DNA of 64,000 nucleotides from Physcia stellaris (lineage: Eukaryota > Ascomycota > Lecanoromycetes > Caliciales > Physciaceae), in contig JABSSW010000049.1 in the NCBI GenBank assembly GCA_018902385.1, positions 220,005 to 284,004 of the forward strand, read 5' to 3'. Shown piece by piece: positions 11,149 to 22,400 of this stretch. Under the pieces are notes generated by a model that saw only the letters and a program-made list of their open reading frames with translations, made no database searches and was not told where the DNA came from. The translations under genes were made by a program, and so were the position numbers. Each line of letters begins with the position of its first letter. Position 1 is the first letter of the stretch.

Positions 11149-11917
11149 ATGGGCTTGGAGCTACGGCGCTCTGATGAGAGCTTCCACAATGGGAATGTGA
11201 ATGAGAAGCGATCATTTGTAGAACCATACCGCAGATCATCAATTGTATCAGCAAATGTCCTTCCTTTCACTGTTCTCCTGGCGTTTAGGTACTGGAATCG
11301 CCCGCCCCGGTGAATTCTTAATGTGAGTTAGCGACCAAAAGGATTTGGAATGCTCTTTTCTCTTCACATGCTATCTTCTTCTTTCCAAGTGAAATGCTTG
11401 CATATACCTTGTTTATCGTTTTCCCATCCACTGCTCATATTGGTGTCATAAACGAGTTGATGACGTCTGAAAGCTGACACGAAGCTCCTGTCCCAATGCT
11501 CAACGGCACCCGAAGCAGACGGGACCCGATAACTTCATAATCATTCCCGACGCCAATCTCCACGATCGGAATACCACAGACTGTATAAAGCTTTCGGACC
11601 GGGAATGTCAGATTGTTGCTCTTTTTGGCTTGAAACTCCCTATCAAGATTGCTGCAGAAACTATAGGCGAAATAGGAATATGAACTTTGTAAAGCCACAG
11701 TCATTGGAAGCCATTCATTAGACGAGTGTTACGAGATGCTTTTGGAGGAGCTGGGTCTTATCTTATCAGCGGGAGTTCCATATGGGGGCTAGCGTGGGCT
11801 TGGCGCATACTTCAGGTACTCCGTACTTTTCGCATCCCGGCCTCCTTGTTCTCCGTACATGTTTATTTGCTCCCTACCTTAGATCAGATACTCAGGTTTC
11901 AGCTCGGTGAGAAGAGG
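11149..11917. other. Gene-less stretch before the 2EXR-like gene
   Basis: No supported gene. A 90-codon minus-strand ORF at 11435-11704 has no recognisable domain and no splice partners, so I leave it out. The frame of the next gene is open upstream to 11726, but those residues look like translated leader. Confidence 0.4.
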
Positions 11918-12694
11918 ATGACTTCGTACAACCACTCAGATGGTTGCTCGGTAGCGACTGGCAACGTCGGATCTCCACTGCTTCGTCTGCCTCTGGAGCT
12001 GCGCCGTCGCATATATGCATTCATCTTCGGCCATCGACACCCTATCGATCTCCGCCATGTTAGGGCTGAGCTTGACCCTTGGTGGAGGTCCATGATTTAT
12101 CAACCTCAGTCGGAAAAGCTGAACCACATGGATCTCTTCGAATGGAGGACTGGTATAACTGGCGTGTCAAGGGCTATAAGTAACGAGAGCCTGGATGTCT
12201 TGTATGGACAGAACGTCTTTATCGTGCATATTCACAGGGGAGGGTTTTCTCATATCTTCTCTAAGATGGGTGTTGCTAACTCCCGGCGCATTCGCTTCCT
12301 TCGCGTTGTGGCACGGCCGATGGGAATATGCTACGGAAAGCCTATGGTATTCAATCCCCAGATTTGGCTTCCACTCTTGGATGGGCTGCTGCAATTCTGT
12401 ATTGTGGCACATCAGCCTTTGACGGCTGAAGGCTACTACGGTGCCTCAACTCTTGAGCAAGATTTGCGCGAATGGACCGTTTGGCTGGACCCCATTTTGA
12501 AATACTTCAGCCGCAACCTTCCAAAGACAACAGCCGTTGGTCTTGACGACGATGATCATGCAGAGACTACGGCGGTGATGGATAAACACTTTGACTCCGG
12601 TTATCAGAAGGTCAGGACAATCACCGGAGATTCCTACTTTCAGCGAGGGCAATATTTAATAGAATCTGGATGTTGGGTTAGCGAGTCGGATTGA
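11918..12694 (+). CDS. 2EXR/DUF7730-like fungal protein (258 residues)
   Basis: A single-exon frame. Near residues 20-35 it carries SPLLRLPLELRRRIYAFIFG, the LPxExRxxIY motif at the start of 2EXR/DUF7730-type fungal domains, which resembles a degenerate F-box. Later blocks include a SRAISNESLDVLYGQNVF stretch (the usual 'N.E.L.VLYG.N.F' element), which supports the assignment. The function is unknown for the family; a role in ubiquitin ligase adaptors has been suggested from the F-box resemblance, and that is inference. The ATG at 11918 was chosen because the motif then lies close to the N-terminus as usual. An in-frame upstream start at 11726 would add 64 residues without homologous character. 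Confidence 0.65.
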   Translation: MTSYNHSDGCSVATGNVGSPLLRLPLELRRRIYAFIFGHRHPIDLRHVRAELDPWWRSMIYQPQSEKLNHMDLFEWRTGITGVSRAISNESLDVLYGQNVFIVHIHRGGFSHIFSKMGVANSRRIRFLRVVARPMGICYGKPMVFNPQIWLPLLDGLLQFCIVAHQPLTAEGYYGASTLEQDLREWTVWLDPILKYFSRNLPKTTAVGLDDDDHAETTAVMDKHFDSGYQKVRTITGDSYFQRGQYLIESGCWVSESD

Positions 12695-14002
12695 CATGGG
12701 GTGCGCCGATGCTCGTTCTATGAGCTTTCCGATTTCCGAGGTGTGCGGTTGACTTGGCCTGTGCGGACTTGAGGATGTGCCTGTGAGGGGGCCCGTACGA
12801 TCAGGGTCGACGCAAATCGCCACAGGCTTTCGAACTCGATTTCGATTACGCGATCTCGATAGATACTCATACAGACAATTATCTATAAGCTACCGAATGT
12901 TTGCAGAAGCGATGCAATACACAAAAGCTCAAACGACAACTATCTGCGCGCCTTCCGTTGCTCGGGCCGTTTGCTGAACCTTCAAGACTTCCGAAAGACG
13001 CCAATCCGACTGTGCCCCATCTTTCTTTGTCTTCTGTTTTGATTTACGGCTTGTTTCTTTCTTTCGCATCACTTCCTCGGATCTATGCCCATTTCTGCAC
13101 AAACATCAATTTTTGACATTTCCCTTGACTCGTACAGCTATTTCTGTTTGAGAACCAACAACTACGATACTTCTTCTGCTTTGGCCAGACTGACAGAAGT
13201 GATCATAGTGCCCTAATCTTCTATGTTTGGGTGCGTATTCTGCGCATAGAAGTTTCCACTCAACGAAATTAGTCGTCGCCCTCGAGCCTCAAACTTCCGT
13301 AGAAGATTAGCTTCTCACCTTCCAATTACGCACTGCCAAAGTTCAGCAGATGATTCGCTACGGTATCATCCAAGCACGACGCCACTCCAACTCCGAAAAT
13401 CTGCTATCAGTACAGCACGAATTCGATGTAATTCTTCTCTCGTAGGTTTCACAAACATTCTCCGCATCCAACAATATATTTTCATTTCATACCTCCATAA
13501 ATATGAGATGTGAGATTCGTATTCAGCACGTCTTCCTCCCAAACTCACGCCCTCAAATTTAGCTACCCGAAATCCAGCTCACCTTCCCAACCATGTACAG
13601 TGCCGAGACGGCGTGAATGACTTTTGTTTTCTTCGGTTGGGGGTGGATGCTTAGTGGGAGAGACTTTTTATATACACAGCAAAATAGTCCACTCACTCAC
13701 ATTCCAGTCCGCATTTCTCGTCCCATTGATACATCGGCACTATGCGCTCTCCATACAATCACAGCCTATCCCTCAGGCTGCTATTCGATACGAATAGAAA
13801 TAAGTAGTCAGCGAAGTCCCAGCTCTCGTTTTCGTGCTTTGCTCTTGTATCCTCTAAGCAAAACGCAAAATCAAATCCATGGCTTTTTGGGAGCACTCGG
13901 TATCTAGATCTATCGTCTTAGCGAATATCGAATCTACAAAGCTTTCCAGCATCCTTGCCTCTGCAATCGACAATCAGCCAGATCGAGGTGATCGGACGAA
14001 AT

Positions 14003-14281
14003 CGTCCAGGCTGGATATGGGTGCTGAAGCAGCAGTGACGAAACGAAAGGAGCTCAGAGAAGCCGACCTCATAGTTAAACAGATACCCCATTCCTGTTCA
14101 TTTTCTTCATCTTTCGTCTCTTCTTTTTGCCGAGTTCACACACTCTTGTTTTTTTTTTTTTTTTTTTTTTTGAGATCTCACTCGACATTCTCACCCTTTT
14201 TGTGAGATTTTCTTTTTCACTCCATAACTCAGTCCCAGAGATAGAGGGGATCGCCAAGCTTTGAAAACTGCTTTGTTGAGC
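14003..14281 (+). repeat. Diverged dispersed repeat, copy A
   Basis: Starts at CGTCCAGGCT and shares in order with copy B (17381-17660) a GGGTGCT block, a GACGAAA block, CTCTTCTTTTTGCC, a CTCCATAAC block and the final GAAAxCTGCT. It is interrupted by the 23-T run. Direct orientation, about 280 bp each, 3.4 kb apart. Confidence 0.65.
14149..14171 (+). repeat. Poly-T run of 23
   Basis: Uninterrupted 23 T on the plus strand inside repeat copy A. Length is likely variable and prone to sequencing error. An A-tailed insertion on the other strand is possible, but no element body is recognisable beside it. Confidence 0.9.
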
Positions 14282-17200
14282 TGTTTTTGTTTTTTTTTTC
14301 GCTCGTGCGGGAGCGGATAGGCTCGAAATATTGAGGGGCTTTTACATAGTTGTAATGAAATTGAATAGTGTTAGCGAAAGAGAGTTCGAAATTCCCCTCT
14401 TTTTCTCCCCCCCCCTCGCCCCGGCCCCCTTCTTGGCTTTCAAAATCCTCCTCATGTAGAAAGCTCATTGTGGTTTCATCGTGCCTGGGTGAGTGCTTGC
14501 GAAGAGTAAAAGCGGGGAGTGTATGATTTGCTGCAGAGGATGGACGGACTTGAGGAAACAGGCCCGGTGAAATTAAGGTTAATCTTTTCGATAAAGAACA
14601 GGGGGGTTCTTCGATCTGGCTGGAATCTGAGGGTGGGGGGTGTGTTAGAAAGTGGCAAGTGAAAAGAAGGAGGAGGATGTAGAGGACGATGGGAGAGAGG
14701 AAGGAGGGGAGGGAGAGAGGAAGGGAGAGAGAGCTAAGACAAAACGAAAAAAGAGAAAAGAAAAATGACGTATTACTTAACGCGCACATGTCAGCTAGAC
14801 GAAAATGAAGACATTCTCACTGAACACTTGAAAGTAATAGGGGGTTGGTACGTTGAGGTCACGAAGATACAAAAGAACACAATCGTTCCCCAACCCCCTC
14901 CATCCCCTCCATCCCGCATCCCCATCCCACCCAAAAAAAGAAACAGTCCCAGCACAGCCATCAAATCAGCAGCATGCCCCCCCTTTCCAGAAGCAGGGAC
15001 CCATCTCCCGTACGTATGTACTGTAGGCGCCGATGCTCGGATCACCAAACCACCCATCCCCCTCCTGCCTAGATCCCCTTGTCCCGAGCTCACACTACTA
15101 CTCCCCATCCATCCATCCATCAGCTCCTTTAGTTCAGCGAGCCTCCCATCTAGTACTCGTACCCTAGTCCATTCCGGACTTCCGGCGAGAGTATCTGGTT
15201 CCTCTAGAACGCGCACTTGAGCACATAGATCTTGGGTCTTTCTGTTGAATTTACAATGGGATGGGAGGAAAGAGATAAATCCATGGGCGGTGGGTCTGAT
15301 TCTGGGACTTTCTTTGAGGTTTTGGGGTTGGTTGGGGAGGGTTGGTGGATGGATGGGAGGGGAGGGATGTGATGGGTTGGGGGTGTGATGGGTTGGGGAC
15401 TTTTCGAGTAGAGGGTGCGTTTGTAAATACTCAAGTTCTTGCTTTTTCAGGAAAGAAGAAGGAAAGGAATGGTGACGGCAGCTCATCCCCATCCCCATCC
15501 CCCGCTCCCGACTTCTCTCTCCACCTCCATTCCATCAGAAACCACCTCCCGGAGAAGTATTCTCGTCATTCCAGACCCCTTTATAAAATCCTGGAATGCA
15601 TCATGCGACACTATCACCAATCCAATCCCCCCAAAAAATATAAGAAAATCGGTTGTTAAAACCCAACGTCTCTGTTTCAATAACAGCGCTCCAAAGAGAT
15701 GAATATTGGGTTGGGGTTTATGGCTTTCCAGATCAGATCAGTGGAGTGGACGGTTTTGCTTGGGGTATCGCCACTTGTAAAGTATTCGAGGGTTCACTTT
15801 CTGGAAGCAAGTAAAGGTATTTTCCATCGGACTGTTTTTGGCCTGGACGCTCGGTGTGCCGGTAGGCAGGTTCTCCGTCATTTTCTAATTATGAATGTGT
15901 TTAGAAACGGGTGAGGTGGCAAAGCGGGTGTCAGGGGCAGGATTGCTCGGATGTTTTTCTCAATATGCCACGTGAGCTTTGAGATTCGCGTCAGTCTAGC
16001 TCCGGTTTCCAATTTTCGTTCGTCAATGTACGAGCCACAGCACGAAGAAAGACATGGAGTTCCTCGCTGGAGTAGGATGACGATGAGAAGATAGATATTT
16101 ACACTCATCGCAGGGACGGAGAAGGGATGATACGTCCCTTGCTTTGGATGTTTGAATAGCTGGTTCACGCAGGACGGGATTTAGATGATGGCGCAGTAGA
16201 GATGAAAGGGAAGTTCTTTCTTCTGTGGACTGATTGGTAGAGTATCTCTACTCTACGCTGGAAGGGGGAGGATCAGATCGGGAACGAGCACGTCGGATAT
16301 CATCGAAGGCTCTAATTTTTTTGGGTTTTTCGCCTTTTCGGGGGGAAAAGAGGGTGGTTTTGGGGAATTGTATTGGGGTTGCGTTGGGTGTCTTCGCTAT
16401 TCTTTTTTTTTTTTCAATTTTTGGGTAGGTGAGGGACTTTGGATGTTATGGCCCATGTATTCAGTGGGATGTGTCCCCTCTTTCGTTTGGGAGACGGGGC
16501 TTTTGTGGATAGCGTATAGATATATCGAGGACTTTCAGAAGTCCCGCTTGTTTCGCCAGTTCTTTTTCGGGTTGTTGCGTACGGGTACATGTATGTGGAC
16601 TTTAACAGTCATCAAGTGATCCATCTGGGTAGGGCTCAGACTAAGTGAGTTGGCGGTGCGTAATTCCCGTCGGCTTTTATCTAGCTGCGCGGCTGGACCT
16701 TCGAGGGGGAGAAGCGGGATGGAAGGATTTGGAAAAGAAGATTTCCGCACGATGAATGGGTATAGCGCCCAGAAGAAAATGAGATGCAGATATGGACGGA
16801 CGAAGCCAGAGCAAAGACGAGGAATGAGGAACGAAATTAAATGCGTGTAAAATGGACTTATATGCCGAGAGGAGAACCTTTGGGCCAAGCTCGCCTTTCT
16901 CCTTATAAGATTCTGCCTAGCATATAGTTAGTATCATATCTATCAGGTCTTTTTTAGTCCTCTATCATCAGATCACGGCAGCCTTGGGCCAAAAGTGTTC
17001 GGCTCATCAGGGGTTTCAGCATGGTCTTAGAAAGAAGGTGGCACTGGGCTAGACCGGATTAGTCATCCGAACAAACCCAGCCTCCGGCCTCGTAGACCTT
17101 TTCACGCATCTTCTACCTACCGAACGTTTTATTGTTGAGTGCTATTTTCTGTCTTTTTTGCCTTGTGACTTTGGCGGAAATGAGGATTTTGTGAATACCC

Positions 17201-17380
17201 ATGTTTGATAGTGTGGTTCCTTGAGTGCGATTTCCTCGGTGGATGCTATGCATGTTGAGAGGTCGGGAAAGAATGATATTGGATTACGGGCACCGGGACT
17301 CGGGTCATGATGTCTTAGATCGAGAATCCTTCGCGAGGTCGATTATTGGAGTATGGGGTATTTGAAGTATTTCAGATGTT

Positions 17381-17660
17381 CGTCCAGGCTCGACGTGGGT
17401 GCTAATGCAGGGATGACGAAATGGAAGAGGCTGGGAGGGGCTGGCCTCGTAGTTGAACAAGAAGTCAATGTCTCATTCTTTTCATCTCTCATTTTTCGAC
17501 TCTTCTTTTTGCCCCGCCCATCCATTTCTGATTTTGGCCTTTTTCGGCGTTTTAACCCCTTAGGAGGCTTTGTTTTCACTTTCGTCGGGACTTTTCGCTC
17601 CATAACCCAGTCGCAGAGGCAGGGGGAGTAGCCAGGCTCTGAAAGCTGCTCTGCTGGGGC
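17381..17660 (+). repeat. Diverged dispersed repeat, copy B
   Basis: Second copy of the repeat at 14003-14281, without the long T run. Several differences from copy A are C/T or G/A (for example TAACCCAGTC here against TAACTCAGTC in A), as expected for old transitions or RIP; this was judged by eye only. Confidence 0.65.
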
Positions 17661-18446
17661 ACTTCGCGCTCAGCAGGAGGCTTACACGCCGGCCAGCCCT
17701 AAAACACCAAGGGTTCTTGTATATAGCAACGAAGGAAGTACGGAGCATTAGTGGTACTATCGTATGACATTGCAATAATGCACAAGTGTAGCTACGCTGT
17801 ACGCTAACTTTCGTGAGACATGTAGCTGTCAGCCGCCGGAATGACGGTGTGCGACGGTGTGGGAGGTGATCTGGCGATGTAATGGCGGCGGAACCACCCG
17901 TATTCGCTTTACTCGGGCCTTCTGGAAACGCACAGGAGAAAAAGTAAATTCAGCAAGCGTGGGTGAGTGAAGCCAAAGATCAACAAGAGCTAGACCAGCC
18001 ATTCGCAAGCCCCGCAGACGCCATTGCTACTGCACAGAGTGTGCAGAGGGGAGTCAGTCACGGGAAGCCTATCGCTTAAATGCTAGCCTACTCGGCCATG
18101 TTCGGAAAAGGACATCGTATCTGGTGCATATCTAGCCGAAGCCTAGTGTGATATCGATCGACAAAAACTCAACCACCTATCTAATCAAGGTGCCCCGACT
18201 GTACAGCTCTGCATTGGAAGAGGGTGGAAGGACCAATGGGCAATGATCCGACAACGATGGTGTGTTTGCAGAAGAGAGCCTAATGCAACATCCACCCTTC
18301 AGCTGCCAACCCGCCCATGGCTGCAGAGCATTCGGCGAATCCGAAAGCTGACGGCCTTGGGACATAAAAAGATCCATTCACCTCAGCTTTCGAGCTCGCG
18401 TTTACTCTAGACACAAGGTAAACATCAGCATCCAAAACCAGTAGCC

Positions 18447-19454
18447 ATGACTACATCAAATATGAGCCAGATCACAGCAGCAAAACTATCGCCAGCCACA
18501 AAGCTCCGGAGAATGCTTAATGAGACAAACTCTTTGATCCTTTGCCCAGGCGTATATGATGGTTTATCGGCGCGCGTTGCTTTGGACGTCGGTTTCGATG
18601 CGTTGTACATGGTCAGCTATGACCTTTTCTGCCCTCAATGACCAAGCCGACAAGCGGCAAAGCTGATGGTATAACTCGTGCAGTCAGGTGCTGGGACAAC
18701 AGCCTCCCGCCTCGGCCATCCAGATCTAGGACTGGCGCAACTATCAGACATGCGAGCCAATGCCGAGATGATCGCTGGCCTCGACTCTTCGACTCCCCTA
18801 ATTGCAGACATGGACACCGGATTCGGATCCCCCATCATGGTCGCCAGATCGGTCACTGAGTATATCCGCGCTGGTGTGGCAGGTTTTCACATCGAGGACC
18901 AGGTTCTAGCGAAAAGATGCGGCCACCTGGGCGGCAAGCAGGTCGTCGATATTGATACATACGCTGCCCGAATACGGGCTGCTCGGGCCGCTATTGAAAA
19001 GCAGAATAGCGACATCGTTATGATCGGACGTACTGATGCGTTACAAAAGCACGGATATGAGGAAGCTGTGAAGCGGCTCAAAGTGGCGCGAGATGCTGGA
19101 GCAGATGCGGGACAGCTGGAAGGTCCGACCAGTAAGGAAATGGCTGCGCAGGCCGTTCGGGATTTAGCGCCCTTCCCGCTGCTATTGAACATGGTCGAGC
19201 ATGGGGCGACTCCAATAATCAGAGCTCAGGAAGCCGAGAGCATGGGATATCGAATCATGATCTTCTCTTTCGCATCACTAGCCCCGGCGTACAAGATGAT
19301 TCGTGCAACGCTAGAGAGACTGAAGACTGAGGGTGTGACGGGGATCGACAGCGATCTGACGCCGAAGAAGCTGTTCGAGATCTGTGGGTTGCAGGAAGAC
19401 GTTGAGATAGACTCAGCGGCTGGTGGTCAGAGTCTCGTGAAATCGAAACTCTAG
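18447..19454 (+). CDS. PEP mutase/isocitrate lyase-family enzyme (2-methylisocitrate lyase or oxaloacetate hydrolase type)
   Basis: Two exons, 18447-18611 and 18684-19454, give 311 residues; the 72-nt intron has a GTCAGC donor and GCAG acceptor. The join restores the conserved FDALYMSGAGTTASRLGHPD. Family features seen are PGVYDGLSARVA, the metal-binding ADMDTGFGSP (DxD), IEDQV, the catalytic-loop KRCGHLGGKQV, and GRTDAL. The cysteine of KRCGH is the lyase catalytic residue. Fungal members cleave C-C bonds of 2-methylisocitrate-like acids or oxaloacetate (oxalate production); which reaction applies here cannot be read from these motifs. The length is normal. The gene ends 13 bp from the stop codon of the convergent NACHT-ankyrin gene. 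Confidence 0.85.
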
Positions 19455-19467
19455 CCTTCGCTTGTAG

Positions 19468-22400
19468 TTACAAATGTTGTGTCGAAAGTTGTAATTCATT
19501 CGCTTTCCGGAGTATGAATGAGCCATGTCTTAATGTCTTGTTCCTGCCCCATGTACCTGCTATAGTACTTTCTTGAGGGTCGAAGTGGCCTAGATATAGC
19601 CATCCCATCTTGCCATAGAGCTTGACGAATCTGACAATATTATTTGACAGCAAATGCCCATAAACTTCAAAATGTCCAACCTCGTCTGCTTCTTTGCATG
19701 TCCACAACGGTGGTCTTCTGACATTGTTGTTTGCCTCAAATTTAACAGTCATCGCAGTCTTATCGACGCGACCCTTCATCCAGGAAGAATACGTGTAAGT
19801 CCCTGACCAGACACCTTCTAGTGCTGATTGTTGAGTTTCATCATCAACACTTTCGTTAGCTGTAGCGAGAGCGCCATGCTCAAGGAAGTCTTTCACAATA
19901 GCCGTTCGAGCTAGGCCCTCAGATACGGCTAAATCGAGAGGCTCAGAGCCTGTAATATCACTCGCTCGAATACTAGCGCCATGATCGATAAGCTTAGTCA
20001 CGAGTAGAGAATATCCTCTGTATGCTGCAAGGTGTAACGGGGCTCGTAGGTTGGCAGTCCTGATCCCTAGGTTGGCACCTTGGATTATTGCGGCATCAAC
20101 AACTGCTGCCGAACCAAACAGTGCAGCAGCGAGTAGCGCATTATCAGCAACCATTTGCGAAGAGCGTTCAGGTACATCCATGAGCTTGAGAGCCAACTCT
20201 TCGTCCTCACCAAAGAGAGCTTGCTGCACGTGACAGCTCCTTTGCCAGCTCGTGTCTTCTTCATTTTGAGGAATGGACCCGACGTTTGGCTCTACCTTCT
20301 TACAAAGAGCATGATGGTCGATCAACCACTCGGTCACATGCTTACATTGAACTCCTCTTTCAAGAGACAGATCCAAAATAGTTTCACCACGGACTTCAAC
20401 CTTGTTGATATCAGCTCCATGCTCTACCAAAATCTGCACAACAGATAGATGACCTGCATAAACAGCAGTAAATAGACTGGTGCAATCAGAGCTATTTCCA
20501 GCATCAACTTCTGCTCCACGGGTGAGTAGAAGACTGACGAGTTCTTCATTCCCATAGTGAGCAGCGAAATGTAAAGGACTCCAGCCGTCGTCGGTTGAGG
20601 CATGGATATCAGCCCCGTGATCAAGAAGAAGCGTAGCACATTCCACACCCTTCGCTCTCATTGCCGCGTAGTGTAGGGCAGTCACACCTTTTGATGATCT
20701 ATTCACATCCACTTTTTGCCCCAAGATAAGTGGTACCGTACTCATCTCGGCTCCTTTCACCGCTGCATGAAGGACAATGAAGTCCCCTGCATCTGCGGCG
20801 TCAGCGGCCGCGCCACGCTTCAGAAGCACTTGGACGATATCATCCAAACCAAATTGAGCTGCATAGTACAGGATGCTTTCGCCCTCGTTATCTTTAACGT
20901 TAGGATCAAGTCCTTGGTCCAAGAGGAAAGATATGAGTTCAGGGTTATTCGAGTCGACTGCAGCGCAGAATGGGCAAAGTCCTAGCTCTGCATTGTGTAG
21001 TAACTCTATGGGATCTTTTAGCACCATCTTCACCAAGTCAATGGCTCCAGAAGCGCATGCAAAATAGAGTGCATTGATGTTGTGGTGATCCGGGTCTTTT
21101 ACATTTGCGCCAGCTCGCCAAAGAATGCTGAAAATCGTGTGGGAGCCGGTCGACGCGGCAGCTCCCAAGGCGGAGCCGTGTCGTCCACCAGTCTGCGAGA
21201 CATCGACACCTTGGTCGATAAGATATTTGACAGTCTGCTCGTGTCCATTGACGGCTGCCGCTTGAAGAGGAAATCCATACTGTCCGCCGGGCTCATCGCA
21301 TTTGAAACCTTGAGATTGTAATGATGCCACGATGTCCGTCAGTCCAAGCAGAGAGGCGTAGTATATTGGATTAGGTGCAGTCGTGGTCTCTTCTGCGCTG
21401 GTTATCTCATCGTCCTCAGAATTGACTCCATCGTCGTCAGACTCTGAGCCGTCGGCATCAGAGTCACTACTAGAATACTCTGAATCTGTATCCGATTCAG
21501 GTACGTAATCTTCGTCGCTTTCTGAATCGCTGTTTTCCTGCACATTCTCCACACCATCAACAGAGTTTAATTCACCCTCGAAGACTTTGGACCATAGAAT
21601 CTATTGAGGATTTACAAGTCAGTGCATCCAGCCACAGGTAAACCTGAACGTCCATGAAAAATAAAGAGGATATCAAGACTTACCCAATTGGACGTCGCCG
21701 GGTTGAAAAGTCTTTGCGCGTAGGTTGCAATGTCGTCGGAGATGCGGTGATCACGTAGCGCGTGTGTATGCCAGGCTCGAGCAGCATAGAAAAGGAATGG
21801 ATAGATTCGAATTTTCTCCACGTCACGGTACTCATCCTTTTCTCCAAATACGTCATAACACAGATACTGAAGGCACAACCTAGCTAGGCGGTCGTTCTCC
21901 ATGATGCCATTCGGAAAACATATAGCTTCGAGCATTGGCTTATCGTGTTTGGTGTGATCTTGCCTAAGCAGGTATTCCTTGACCGAGTAGTGAACAAAAT
22001 GTACAGTATGGACAGCCACTGGCTGTTCGGTTTTTTTGCTGCGAAGCTCGACAAGCGAACCACATGAGCGTCGAATGAAAGTGTTAACGTACTCATCATC
22101 GACGAAGGTTTCCTTCCAATCGTCTGGTAAGTCATCCTCTGGGTATTCGTCCGCCACTTCATCTGCCCCAAGCGCAATGGCTTCGGCGAGCTCTCGAACG
22201 GTGAGAGGACGAACAGCGAAGAGTATCCACCTCAAAATGGCAACAGCGCGCTTCTTCTGATCGGGTTTCAACGAGTTTACTCTTTCCAAGTCTTTAGCAT
22301 AGGTGTCATTGATCTCAGACGGCATCTCCGCTACCACCTGGCGAAGCCTTTTCGCATTCTCTCCGGGATCCAATCCTCGGACGACCAGATGGAGCCACAG

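Larger units (their letters stand above)
12695..18446. other. 5.7-kb gene-less low-complexity region
   Basis: I see no gene I can defend. The region has T runs (23 T at 14149-14171), CT-rich and GA-rich blocks (14390-14420, 14690-14760, 14880-15000, 15330-15400), a CATC microsatellite near 15105-15121, and a diverged repeat pair (14003-14281 and 17381-17660). Minus-strand frames at 14229-14789 (186 codons) and 14791-15498 (235 codons) are mostly Ser/Leu/Phe or Gly/Met low complexity. Because a 59-residue spliced gene was found in similar DNA at 8.4-9.1 kb, a small spliced or non-coding gene cannot be excluded. Confidence 0.5.

Noticed and set aside
11435-11704. 90-codon minus-strand ORF
   Set aside because: No recognisable motif, short, and no supporting start or splice context.
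14229-14789. 186-codon minus-strand ORF
   Set aside because: Ser/Phe/Leu low-complexity translation of CT-rich DNA overlapping a repeat; no domain, no splice partners.
14791-15498. 235-codon minus-strand ORF
   Set aside because: The central part (VRVLEEPDTLAGSPEWTRVR) looks slightly protein-like, but both ends are simple sequence and no family or second exon could be found.
19468-21552. Ankyrin ORF as a separate gene
   Set aside because: A GT-AG intron (21683-21601) joins it in frame to the NACHT exon; one gene is the better model.
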